A DNA stretch of 64,000 bases from Couchioplanes caeruleus (GTDB taxonomy: Bacteria > Actinomycetota > Actinomycetes > Mycobacteriales > Micromonosporaceae): contig NZ_RJKL01000001.1 of assembly GCF_003751945.1 (NCBI RefSeq), forward strand, positions 7,830,501 through 7,894,500, given 5' to 3'. Numbering within the stretch: position 1 is the stretch's first letter; every line of letters starts with the position of its first letter. Positions 8,300 through 16,465 of the stretch are shown piece by piece. A program made the translations under genes and the position numbers. A model generated the notes under the pieces. That model was not told the origin of the DNA, searched no databases, and was given only the letters and a program-made list of their open reading frames with translations.

Positions 8300-9268
8300 A
8301 TGTTGCGCCGACTCGCTCTCGTGCTCGCTGTCGTCCTCGGGGCAGGCGTCCTCGCCACCCCGGCGGCCGCCGCGTCCGGATCCTGCCTGCCCACCGGTGG
8401 CGGTCCGCGGTGCCAGGTCTGGACCGGCAAGGCGGTGCGCGTCGGCGACGGCGACACCATCCTGGTCGACATCACCGGCGACGGCCGCAACAACCCGCGC
8501 TGGATCCGGCTCATCAACGTGCAGGCCATGGAGCTGACCGTCTACTCCACGACGCCGTCGCGCCGGCGCGGGCACTGCCACGCGGTGGCCGCCGCGGCGC
8601 GGCTCGAGCAGCTTCTTCGGGCCGGCGGCGGGGTCGTCCGGATGACCGCGCAGCACGCCTCGAGCTCCAGCAAGAACCGGCCGCTGCGCGCCGTCCAGGT
8701 CCGTATCGACGGGCAATGGCGCGACGTCGGACTCGACCTGCTGCGGCGCGGCCTGACGTTGTGGCAGCCGTTCAAGGGCGAGTACGCGTGGAACGCGTCG
8801 TACCGGACGGCGCAGGCCCGGGCCGCCCGGGACCGCCTCAACCTCTACGACACCGACGCCTGCGGGAGCGGGCCGTCGCAGAACGCGGCCATCTCGGCCT
8901 TCGTCAACTACGACGCCGAGGGCCAGGACGACAAGAACCTCAACGGAGAGTACGTCCGTCTCGACAACGCCTCCGCCTCCGCCGTGCCGATCGCCGGCTG
9001 GTGGGTCCGCGACTCGGGCCTGCGGCGCTACACGTTCCGAGCGGGCAGCGTGATCCCCGCCCACGGCTCGGTCTACGTGCACGTCGGCAAGGGCAGGGAC
9101 ACCGCCACCCACAAGTACTGGGGCCTGACCAGGCCGGTCTTCGACAACCCGACCGACGACGCGCAGGCGCTGGGCGACGGCGCGTACCTGTTCGATCCCC
9201 GGGGCGACATGCGCGCCTGGATGCAGTACCCGGTCGGCGCCCCGGTGGCCACCCGCGCCCCGGCCTGA
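8300..9268 (+). CDS. Secreted thermonuclease-like protein with lamin-tail domain
   Basis: A 322-residue secreted protein. The signal peptide covers about residues 1 to 27 (MLRRLALVLAVVLGAGVLATPAAA). The first half resembles a staphylococcal-nuclease fold: VRVGDGDTILVDITGDG, IRLINVQAMEL, and GLDLLRRGLTLWQPF with an AYRTAQARA-type helix. The second half (about 195 to 300) is a lamin-tail domain with LNGEYVRLDNASASAVPIAGW, WVRDSGLRRYTF and IPAHGSVYVHVG. An extracellular nuclease or DNA-binding role is plausible. The ATG at 8300 is chosen because it directly precedes the signal peptide. Confidence 0.8.
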   Translation: MLRRLALVLAVVLGAGVLATPAAAASGSCLPTGGGPRCQVWTGKAVRVGDGDTILVDITGDGRNNPRWIRLINVQAMELTVYSTTPSRRRGHCHAVAAAARLEQLLRAGGGVVRMTAQHASSSSKNRPLRAVQVRIDGQWRDVGLDLLRRGLTLWQPFKGEYAWNASYRTAQARAARDRLNLYDTDACGSGPSQNAAISAFVNYDAEGQDDKNLNGEYVRLDNASASAVPIAGWWVRDSGLRRYTFRAGSVIPAHGSVYVHVGKGRDTATHKYWGLTRPVFDNPTDDAQALGDGAYLFDPRGDMRAWMQYPVGAPVATRAPA

Positions 9269-9309
9269 CAGGCCCTAAGCTGTCCGGCGACGGACAGCGA
9301 GGGGGCATC

Positions 9310-10059
9310 ATGGTCGAGGTCGCCGGCGAGCGTGAGCGCCTGCCCGGGTCGCGCCCGGCGGATGCGGCGCGGCTGCCCCGGGGCCGCCACGACCTGCCCC
9401 GGGAGTTCGTCTCGCGCACCCAGCGGGACCGGCTCATCGACGCGATGGCCCGGGTGGTGGCGCAGAAGGGGTATGCGAACGCCTCCCTGACCGAGGTCTG
9501 CACCACCGCGGGCGTCTCGACGCGCGCCTTCTACGAGCACTTCGCCGACAAGGAGACGTGCCTGATCGCGGCCTTCGATCTCGGGGTCGGTCTGATGCAG
9601 AAGACGGTCGCCGAGGCGTTCGCCCAGCCCGCTCTCTGGCCCCAGCGCATCCACCGCGGGCTTGACACGCTGCTGCGGATCCTCGCCGCCGAGCCCGCGT
9701 TCGCGGCGCTCGCCGTCGTGGAGGCGCTCGCCGCCGGGCCGCGGGCTCGGGAGCGGCGGCGCATGCTGCTGGAAAGCTACGCCCGCTTCTTCGCCGAGGT
9801 GCCCCGGCGCCCCGGCGGGCCTGCGGTGCCCGACGGGGTCGTGGAGGCCGTCATCGCCGGCGTGTACGGGATCATCTTCGATCTGGTCTCGACGGGCCGG
9901 GCGGCGGAGCTTCCGGACCGCCTGCCCGACCTGACCTATTTCGTCCTGGCGCCCTTCCTGGGCCCGACCATCGCGGCCCGGTTGGCGAACGCCCCCCTGA
10001 GCCACCCTCAGCCCTCCTGGGGCGGTGGGGGAGTGCCGTCGGAAACGGTGATCTGCTGA
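9310..10059 (+). CDS. TetR family transcriptional regulator
   Basis: A 249-residue regulator. The DNA-binding domain occupies about residues 38 to 85 (RDRLIDAMARVVAQKGYANASLTEVCTTAGVSTRAFYEHFADKE), with a ligand-binding C-terminal half whose effector is unknown. An N-terminal extension of about 35 residues is rich in Arg and Pro. The ATG at 9310 follows GAGGGGG. It ends tail-to-tail with the secreted-protein gene at 10008-10715, overlapping by 52 bases. TetR regulators of this type are often found near DUF6230 genes, so it may control the two genes downstream. Confidence 0.85.
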   Translation: MVEVAGERERLPGSRPADAARLPRGRHDLPREFVSRTQRDRLIDAMARVVAQKGYANASLTEVCTTAGVSTRAFYEHFADKETCLIAAFDLGVGLMQKTVAEAFAQPALWPQRIHRGLDTLLRILAAEPAFAALAVVEALAAGPRARERRRMLLESYARFFAEVPRRPGGPAVPDGVVEAVIAGVYGIIFDLVSTGRAAELPDRLPDLTYFVLAPFLGPTIAARLANAPLSHPQPSWGGGGVPSETVIC

Positions 10060-10715
10060 GCGGGATCCGTGACGTCGGTGATCACGTACGTCGCCCGGAA
10101 GGTCGCCGTCGTGGCGCCGGTGGGACAGGCGAAGCCGCCGGTCACCCGGATCGGCAGCGTGACGCCGGCGGAGAAGTCGAGGACCGGCGGTCCGGCCTCG
10201 CCGCCTGAGCGCCACGGCCCGCTCACCGACGCCGGTCCGTCGGGTGCCACCGTGACCGTGCACGAGGCGAGGCCGGTGATGGTGGTGACCACGCCGGCGG
10301 CGGGGATGGTCATCGTGCCGGTGGAGCCCGCGGGGTCGTACTGCAGGGCGATCGTCCATGGGCCGTTGGTGTCGTTGGAGACCGTGCGGGCCGTCGTGAA
10401 CGGCACGTTGGTCGGGCAGTTGGCGCCGTTGTTGCCGAACGTCGCCGGGCTGACCGGGGAGACGACCGGGCCGTCGGGGCTGGTGTTGGCAGGCTCGGCC
10501 GGCACCTGGCCGGTGGTGGCGGACTGGCTGCAGTTCACGGTGGTGTTGCCGACCACGAAGGCCGCGGTCGTGCCGCTCACCAGGGCGGCGGCGTAGTCGT
10601 GCCCGGCCGGCCCGACGGTGGTGCCGGGGGCGAGCCCCAGCGCGGGTGCGGCGGGCAGCGCGCCGAGGCCGAGGCCGAGGGCGGCGACGACGCCCGTACG
10701 AACGAGGTGTCGCAT
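10008..10715 (-). CDS. Secreted protein of unknown function
   Basis: A 235-residue protein with a signal peptide (MRHLVRTGVVAALGLGLG to about residue 25). The mature part is Thr/Gly/Pro-rich and beta-strand-like with four Cys residues (NCSQS, NCPTN, SCTVTV, ACPTG), which could form two disulfides. It resembles small Ig-like secreted beta proteins, but no family is recognised. It lies 9 bases downstream of the DUF6230 gene on the same strand, with AAGGAG before its ATG, so the two are likely one transcript. Confidence 0.7.
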   Translation of the reverse strand: MRHLVRTGVVAALGLGLGALPAAPALGLAPGTTVGPAGHDYAAALVSGTTAAFVVGNTTVNCSQSATTGQVPAEPANTSPDGPVVSPVSPATFGNNGANCPTNVPFTTARTVSNDTNGPWTIALQYDPAGSTGTMTIPAAGVVTTITGLASCTVTVAPDGPASVSGPWRSGGEAGPPVLDFSAGVTLPIRVTGGFACPTGATTATFRATYVITDVTDPAQQITVSDGTPPPPQEG

Positions 10716-10724
10716 CGTTTCTCC

Positions 10725-11387
10725 TTAGAAGCACTCGTCCTTGCCCCAGTGCAGGGCCAGCTTGAGGTCGCGCAGGTTGAACTCGGCCGCGTTGGTGGAC
10801 CAGGCGACCTGCTTGAGGTTGGTGATGGTGACCTTCTCGGCCTGCTGGCTGAAGAAGCCCTCGCGGCGCTGTGCCTTCTCGCCGGGGTCGTTCTCCGGCC
10901 CCTTGTCGAGGGTGGACGCGTCGCGGCCGATCTCGATGGTCTCGAACTTGGCGTTGCCGTCGAGCTGGGACATGTCGACGACCATGTTGCGGGCGGTGAC
11001 CGGCTGGGTGCCGGTGCCCGCACGGATGACCAGGCTCACCGAGCCGAAGTCGCCGAGGTCGGTGACCACCGACTGGCACAGGTTCTTGAGCGTCGCCGTC
11101 TTCATGGCCGAGACCGCGACCGGTTCGGGCTTCTGGGACGGGGGGTTGCTGCCGGGGTCGAGGCGGGCATCGACCGTGCCGTACTGGATGAAGCCGGTCG
11201 CCACGAGCTCGTCGGCGCTGACCTTGAACTGCTGGCCGGAGACCACGAAGGTCGCCGCCAGCGCGCCGTTCGAGATGAGCGACACCATGCCGGCGGTGGC
11301 GACGGCGCTGAGCGCCATCACCACGCCGAAACGGCGCCAGTTCGTGCGTCCCGGGGATGTCGAGGGGTGATCCGTCACCGTCGTCAC
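10725..11387 (-). CDS. DUF6230 family protein
   Basis: A 220-residue protein. RTNWRRFGVVMALSAVATAGMV forms an N-terminal membrane anchor or signal segment, followed by an exported domain with SGQQFKVSADELVATGFIQYG. This arrangement matches the actinobacterial DUF6230 family, whose members are sometimes labelled cholesterol esterase without proof. The end (FNLRDLKLALHWGKDECF) is also family-like. The next gene downstream is another exported protein. A sigma-70-like promoter lies 48 bases upstream, inside the end of the PucR gene. Function is unknown. Confidence 0.7.
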   Translation of the reverse strand: MTTVTDHPSTSPGRTNWRRFGVVMALSAVATAGMVSLISNGALAATFVVSGQQFKVSADELVATGFIQYGTVDARLDPGSNPPSQKPEPVAVSAMKTATLKNLCQSVVTDLGDFGSVSLVIRAGTGTQPVTARNMVVDMSQLDGNAKFETIEIGRDASTLDKGPENDPGEKAQRREGFFSQQAEKVTITNLKQVAWSTNAAEFNLRDLKLALHWGKDECF

Positions 11388-11434
11388 TCCGTCCGGAGAT
11401 CGTCGAGAAAAGGTGGGTTTTCTCAGTGGCTCGG

Positions 11435-11463
11435 ACGGTAGTCAAGACATTAACAACTGTCAA
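11435..11463 (-). promoter_or_regulatory. Sigma-70-like promoter for the DUF6230 gene
   Basis: Read on the minus strand, TTGACA (11463-11458) is followed by 17 bases and TACCGT (11440-11435). The spacing is ideal for a housekeeping promoter and the gene start is 48 bases further on. It overlaps the last codon of the upstream regulator gene. Confidence 0.5.
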
Positions 11464-12662
11464 TGAACGGAAGAAGGCGGCCAGGAGCGCAGCGCCCACC
11501 ACCACCGCACCGTCTCCAGCACCGTCAGCCGCTCGGCGAGCCCGGTCAGCTCCTGCAGCCGGCGCAGCCGGTAGCGGACCGTGTTCGGGTGCAGGTGCAG
11601 CGCCTCCGCGGTCCGGTCCAGCCGCTGCCCGTGGTCCAGATAGGCCAGCGCCGTCGAGGCGAGCTCGTGGTGGAACTCGTCGCCGGGGTCCAGGCCGCCG
11701 AGCAGGCTTTCGCTGAGGAAGCCGGCCAGCATCGGCTGCGCCGCGAGCGCCGTCTCGCCGGCCAGGCCGGCCACGCCGTGCATCCCGGTCCGGCGAATCC
11801 CGGCCGGGGCGTCGCCGCCGGCCGCACGCAGGGCGGTGAGGCACAGGGCGTACGCGGCCGGCGCCCGATCGAGGCCGACCGCCGGGGTGGTCACCACCAG
11901 CGCCGCCGTGGCGGGAGCCGGCGAGGGCAGCCGCGGGACGAGCCCGGCCAGCCGCCCGGCGACCGGGGCGACGACCCCGCCGCGGCGGGCGAGGGCTCCC
12001 TCCAGGCTCCGGATCTGCGCCGGGTCGGCGGCGTCGGCGGCCAGGCAGTGGTAGCGGCCGCCGGCGTGCAGGCCGAAGCGGGCCGGGTCCGGCCCGCCGC
12101 CGCCGCGCCCGCCGAGCAGCAGCATCCGCAACACGGCGATCCGGGCGTCGCGGTGGTTGCGCCGCAGGTCCCGCCGCGCCGCCCGGTACGCCTCGACGAC
12201 CTGCCGCTCCAGCAGGATCCCGTACCGGTCGAGCCGCAGCAGGGCCTGCATCATGACCTCGGCCGGGATGCCGGCCGCCCGTCCCCGCTCGATCGCGATC
12301 TCCAGGATCCGGCCACGGCCGGCGTGCACGCCGGACAGCAGCGCCGCGACCGGCACGCCGAGCGCCGCCCGCCCGGCGCCGAAGCGGCAGGCCTCGGTGA
12401 ACTCCGGCTCGCCCTCGCGGGTGAAGGCGGCGAACCCGGCGGCCAGCAGGGCGGCCACCGCGTGCCGGATCTCCGGCGACGGTCGCCGGGGCGCCTCGGG
12501 GAACGCCGCCCCGACCGCGCGCACCACTTCGTCGACGAGGTGGGTGTCCGCCGCCAGTTCCTGCACGAGCGCCGTGAGGGCGTCCTCGCGCGGTTGTGGT
12601 CGGTGCACAACGGGCGGCTGCGGCATTGGTTCCCGTCCTCTACCGGCACGGGTGACATTCAT
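11460..12662 (-). CDS. PucR/CdaR-type helix-turn-helix regulator
   Basis: A 400-residue regulator. The C-terminal domain carries the PucR-family helix-turn-helix: LDRTAEALHLHPNTVRYRLRRLQELTG at about residues 355 to 382, preceded by a conserved LASTALAYLDHG helix. The N-terminal half is helical and its effector is unknown. It is transcribed away from the beta-propeller and alditol oxidase genes, so it is a natural candidate to control them. The ATG at 12662 follows AGGGA; an internal ATG at 12626 is possible. Confidence 0.85.
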   Translation of the reverse strand: MNVTRAGRGREPMPQPPVVHRPQPREDALTALVQELAADTHLVDEVVRAVGAAFPEAPRRPSPEIRHAVAALLAAGFAAFTREGEPEFTEACRFGAGRAALGVPVAALLSGVHAGRGRILEIAIERGRAAGIPAEVMMQALLRLDRYGILLERQVVEAYRAARRDLRRNHRDARIAVLRMLLLGGRGGGGPDPARFGLHAGGRYHCLAADAADPAQIRSLEGALARRGGVVAPVAGRLAGLVPRLPSPAPATAALVVTTPAVGLDRAPAAYALCLTALRAAGGDAPAGIRRTGMHGVAGLAGETALAAQPMLAGFLSESLLGGLDPGDEFHHELASTALAYLDHGQRLDRTAEALHLHPNTVRYRLRRLQELTGLAERLTVLETVRWWWALRSWPPSSVH

Positions 12663-12674
12663 TGTTCCCTATGC

Positions 12675-12690
12675 GTTACCGCAAAGTAAC
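12675..12690. promoter_or_regulatory. Inverted repeat in the PucR / propeller divergent region
   Basis: GTTAC (12675-12679) and GTAAC (12686-12690) are 6 bases apart, just upstream of the PucR-type gene and 57 bases before the propeller gene. It sits where an autoregulatory operator would be expected. The arms are short. Confidence 0.3.
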
Positions 12691-12747
12691 ATCGCGGGGC
12701 GCCCGGCGGAACACCCACGGCGCCCCGCCCGTCCGCCGGAGGCGTCC

Positions 12748-14001
12748 GTGAGCGCTGCGTCCGTACCCGAGAAGTCCCGGGCCCTGGCCGCCTTCCTGCT
12801 GGCGGCGTCCGTCGGCGCCGTGCCCGCGGCGGCGAGCGCGGCCGCGGCGCCCCCGCTGCGCGAGGTCATGTTCGTCGGCAACAATTGGGACGGGACGGTC
12901 GACGTCATCGAGTCCCGCGGCGCCTTCGCCTCCCTCGGCCGCATCGGCGTCGTGCCCGACCGCCTGGAGCGGCTCCGGGAGATCTACTCGGATCCGATCA
13001 AGCTCGTCTTCTACCTCGGCGTGCGGCTCGGCCCCGGCGAGGGCCACGACCAGCTCGTCGACGACATGTACACCACCCCCGCCGGCGACGCGCTGGTGGT
13101 CTCGCGCCCGAGCTTCGCCGACGTGGTCTCGATCGACCTCGCCACCGGGGCGGTGAAGTGGCGGTTCCCGGTATCCGGGTTCCGCAGCGACCACATGGCG
13201 GTGTCTCCCGACGGCCGGTCCGTCGCCGTCTCCGCCTCGACCTCCAACACCCTGCACGTGCTGGACATCGTCACCGGCCGGGAGCTCGGCTCGTTCGCCA
13301 CCGGCGACCAGCCGCACGAGAACCTCTACACCGACGGTGGGCGGTATCTGTGGAACTCGTCGATCGGCGCGGTCATGACGTCTCTGGACGACCCCTCCCA
13401 GGACTGGACCAAGGGCGACCGGCACATCACGATCGCCGACACGCAGACCTTCCGCACCGTACGCACGATCGACATGCGCCCGCGTCTCGACGCGATCGGC
13501 CGCTCCGACCTGTCCGACGCCGTACGCCCGGCCGTCTTCACCCCCGACGAGTCCACCCTGTACTTCCAGGTGTCCTTCTCCGGCGGCCTGGTGGAGTACG
13601 ACGTGGCGGGCGACCGCATCACCCGGGTGCGCGAGCTGCCCAAGAACCCGGCCACGAACGAGGACCGCACCACCTGGGTGAACGACTCGCGCCACCACGG
13701 GCTGTCGATGAGCCCGGACGGCACCAAGCTCTGCGTGGCCGGCACCGTCGACGACTACGCCACGATCGTCGACCGGGCCACCCTCACGCCGGGCGAACTG
13801 GTCGGCGCGAGCAAGCCGTACTGGGCGACGGTCAGCGGCGACGGGCAGAGCTGCGTCATCTCGGAATCCGACGCCGACCGGGTGTCGGCGATCAGCTTCG
13901 CGACCGGCCGCCGGATCGCCTCCGTCGCGGTCGGCGACCACCCGCAGCGGGTCCGAGTCGGGCACATCCCCACGACCTGGACACCGCCCGGCGCGAGGTG
14001 A
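12748..14001 (+). CDS. Secreted YncE-like beta-propeller protein
   Basis: A 417-residue exported protein. The signal peptide runs to about residue 32 (AAASAAAA). The rest shows repeating blade motifs typical of the YVTN/YncE seven-bladed fold: MAVSPDGRSVAVSASTSNTLHVLDIVTGRELGSF, GLSMSPDGTKLCVAG and ATGRRIASVAVGDHPQRVRVG. No catalytic residues are evident; such proteins bind partners or ligands. The GTG at 12748 follows GGAGG at correct spacing. The alditol oxidase gene starts 13 bases after its stop, so they form an operon. Confidence 0.75.
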   Translation: MSAASVPEKSRALAAFLLAASVGAVPAAASAAAAPPLREVMFVGNNWDGTVDVIESRGAFASLGRIGVVPDRLERLREIYSDPIKLVFYLGVRLGPGEGHDQLVDDMYTTPAGDALVVSRPSFADVVSIDLATGAVKWRFPVSGFRSDHMAVSPDGRSVAVSASTSNTLHVLDIVTGRELGSFATGDQPHENLYTDGGRYLWNSSIGAVMTSLDDPSQDWTKGDRHITIADTQTFRTVRTIDMRPRLDAIGRSDLSDAVRPAVFTPDESTLYFQVSFSGGLVEYDVAGDRITRVRELPKNPATNEDRTTWVNDSRHHGLSMSPDGTKLCVAGTVDDYATIVDRATLTPGELVGASKPYWATVSGDGQSCVISESDADRVSAISFATGRRIASVAVGDHPQRVRVGHIPTTWTPPGAR

Positions 14002-14014
14002 TGTGCTGCGGGGC

Positions 14015-15265
14015 ATGAGCGACGAGCGGTTCACCAACTGGGCGGGCTCCATCGTCTTCGGCGCGCGCCGGTTCCATCGCCCGTCCACTGTCGCGCAGGT
14101 GCAGGAGCTGGTGGCGGCCGGTGGCTCGGTCAAGGTGCTCGGCAGCGGGCACTCCTTCAACCGCATGGCGGACACGAGGGGTGACTTGGTGTCGCTGGCC
14201 GGACTGCCGCGCATCGTCGAGGTCGGAGCGGACCGCACGTCGGTCCGGGTCGACGGCGGCATCCGCTACGGCGAGCTCGCCGCCCGGCTGCACGCGGAGG
14301 GCCTGGCCCTGCACACCATGGCGTCGCTGCCGCACATCTCGGTCGCCGGTGCCGTCGCGACGGCGACGCACGGCTCCGGCTGGCGGCACGCCAACCTCGC
14401 CACCGCGGTCTCGGCGATCGAGCTGGTCCGCGGCGACGGGACGGCGGTCACCCTGCGCCGCGGCGCCGACGGGGACGCCTTCGCCGGGGCGGTCGTGCAC
14501 CTCGGCGCGCTGGGCGTGATCACCGCGCTGACCCTGGACGTCGTGCCGGCGTACGAGCTGCGCCAGTACGTCTACGACGACCTGCCCCGCGCCGCCCTGC
14601 AGTCGCACCTGCCGGAGATCCTGGCCGACGGCTACAGCGTCAGCCTCTTCACCACCTGGTCCACCCCGGACATGGCCGCGGTCTGGCTCAAACGGCGCGA
14701 TCCCATGCCCGCCGGCGACTTCCACGGCGCCCGGCGGGCGACCGCGCCCCGCCACCCGGTGCCGGGCATGCCGGCGCGCAGCAGCACCGACCAGTCCGGC
14801 GAACCCGGGCCGTGGCACACCCGGCTGCCGCACTTCCGGATGGAGTTCACCCCGAGCAGCGGCGAGGAGCTCCAGTCGGAATACCACGTGCCCCGCGACC
14901 GCGCCCTCGAGGCCATCGACGCGCTGCAGGCGATCGGCGCCCGGGTCGCGCCGGTGCTGCAGGTCTGCGAGCTGCGCACGATCGCGGCCGACGAGCTGTG
15001 GCTGAGCCCCAACTACCGCCGCGACACGTTCGCCCTGCACTTCACCTGGATCGCCGACGCCGGGGCGGTCCTGCCGGTGGTGGCGGACGTCGAGGAGGCG
15101 CTGGCCCCGCTCGACGCGCGCCCGCACTGGGGCAAGATCTTCACGATCACCCCGGCCACCGTACGCGCCCGGTACGACCGCTTCGCCGACTTCGTGGCGC
15201 TGGCCCGCGAGTACGACCCGGAGGGCGTCTTGCGCAATCCGTGGCTGGACGACCTGCTCGGCTGA
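14015..15265 (+). CDS. aldO: Alditol (xylitol/sorbitol) oxidase-like FAD enzyme
   Basis: A 416-residue VAO-family flavoprotein closely resembling Streptomyces alditol oxidase, which oxidises the C1 hydroxyl of xylitol or sorbitol with oxygen. The N-terminus MSDERFTNWAGS and GSGHSFN place His46 exactly where AldO attaches FAD covalently. THGSGWRHANLATAVSAIELV is a family FAD-binding block, and RPHWGKIF near the C-terminus is a typical signature. The ATG at 14015 is chosen over the GTG at 14003 because the protein then aligns at its first residue with AldO. It has no signal peptide, so it is cytoplasmic. It lies in an operon with the exported beta-propeller. Confidence 0.85.
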   Translation: MSDERFTNWAGSIVFGARRFHRPSTVAQVQELVAAGGSVKVLGSGHSFNRMADTRGDLVSLAGLPRIVEVGADRTSVRVDGGIRYGELAARLHAEGLALHTMASLPHISVAGAVATATHGSGWRHANLATAVSAIELVRGDGTAVTLRRGADGDAFAGAVVHLGALGVITALTLDVVPAYELRQYVYDDLPRAALQSHLPEILADGYSVSLFTTWSTPDMAAVWLKRRDPMPAGDFHGARRATAPRHPVPGMPARSSTDQSGEPGPWHTRLPHFRMEFTPSSGEELQSEYHVPRDRALEAIDALQAIGARVAPVLQVCELRTIAADELWLSPNYRRDTFALHFTWIADAGAVLPVVADVEEALAPLDARPHWGKIFTITPATVRARYDRFADFVALAREYDPEGVLRNPWLDDLLG

Positions 15266-15268
15266 GCC

Positions 15269-16453
15269 TCAGGAGCTCGCCGGCTTGGGCTGGGCACGCT
15301 GCCAGCGGGGCGCCGGCATGTTCTCCGGGTCCAGCTTCTTGCGCGGCGGGCGGACCGAGGCCGGGCCGCGGTTGGGCAGCGACAGCCGGATGATCTTCGC
15401 CCACGCCGAGGCCACCTGCACCGGCATGGGGCCGGTCACGTAGTTCAGGTCGTACTTCTCGAACAGGGCCCGGACCTTCGGCGCGATCTCCTGGTACCGG
15501 TTGCTGGGCAGGTCGGGGAAGAGGTGGTGCTCGATCTGGTGCGACAGGTTGCCGGTCATGATGTGAATCAGCTTGCCGCCGCTGATGTTGGCCGAGCCGA
15601 GCATCTGGCGCAGGTACCACTCGCCGCGGGTCTCGCCCTCGATCGAGGTGCGCTCGAAGGTCTCGACGCCCCTCGGGAAGTGGCCGCACATGATGACCGA
15701 GTGCGTCCACAGGTTGCGGATGATGTTGGCGGTGAAGTTGGCGGCGATCGTGTGCAGGAACGACGGCCCGGACAGCGCCGGGTGCACGACGTAGTCCTTC
15801 AGCATCTGCTTGCCGATCTTCCGGCGGACCTGCTTGAGCCGGGCCTTGAACTCCGGCGAGCGGCGGCGCTTCTTGGTCTTGAGGTTGCGCCCCAGCTCCA
15901 GGTCGTACGCGGCGATGCCGTACTCGAAGAAGATCGCGTTGACGACGTTGTACAGCGGCTGGCCGAGGTAGGCCGGCGTCCAGGGCTGGTCCTCGTCGAC
16001 GCGCATGATGCCGTACCCGAGGTCGTTGTCCTTGCCGACCACGTTCGTGTACGTGTGGTGCAGCTCGTTGTGCGAGTGCTTCCACTGCTCGGCCGGCGTC
16101 GCGCTGTCCCACTCCCAGGTCGAGGAGTGGATCTTCGGATCCCGCATCCAGTCCCACTGGCCGTGCAGGATGTTGTGACCGACCTCCATGTTCTCGAGGA
16201 TCTTGGCGATCGACAGCCCGGCGGTGCCCAGCAGCCAGGCCGGCGGGAAGAGCGAGAACAGCAGCACCGCGCGGCTGCCCAGCTCGAGACGGCGCTGCAC
16301 GGAGATCACCCGCCGGATGTACTTCGCGTCGCGCTCGCCACGGCTCTCCACCACCTCGTCGCGGATCGCGTCGAGCTCGATGCCGATCTGCTCGATGTCC
16401 TCGGGCGTCAGATGTGCGATCGGATTGACGTTCTTGCGCTGCAATGTGGTCAC
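15269..16453 (-). CDS. DesA3-type membrane acyl-CoA fatty acid desaturase
   Basis: A 394-residue di-iron desaturase that introduces a double bond in fatty acyl chains. The three histidine boxes are clear: GHNILHG (about 98), HNELHHTYTN (about 130) and HQIEHHLFPDLP (about 320). Hydrophobic stretches near 60 to 85 and 225 to 255 fit the membrane-embedded fold. It is the second gene of an operon with the ferredoxin-reductase-like electron donor, as in the mycobacterial Rv3229c/Rv3230c pair. It starts with GTG at 16453, only 12 bases after the reductase stop. It ends 3 bases from the convergent alditol oxidase gene. Confidence 0.88.
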   Translation of the reverse strand: MTTLQRKNVNPIAHLTPEDIEQIGIELDAIRDEVVESRGERDAKYIRRVISVQRRLELGSRAVLLFSLFPPAWLLGTAGLSIAKILENMEVGHNILHGQWDWMRDPKIHSSTWEWDSATPAEQWKHSHNELHHTYTNVVGKDNDLGYGIMRVDEDQPWTPAYLGQPLYNVVNAIFFEYGIAAYDLELGRNLKTKKRRRSPEFKARLKQVRRKIGKQMLKDYVVHPALSGPSFLHTIAANFTANIIRNLWTHSVIMCGHFPRGVETFERTSIEGETRGEWYLRQMLGSANISGGKLIHIMTGNLSHQIEHHLFPDLPSNRYQEIAPKVRALFEKYDLNYVTGPMPVQVASAWAKIIRLSLPNRGPASVRPPRKKLDPENMPAPRWQRAQPKPASS

Positions 16454-16465
16454 GGTGATCCTCTT

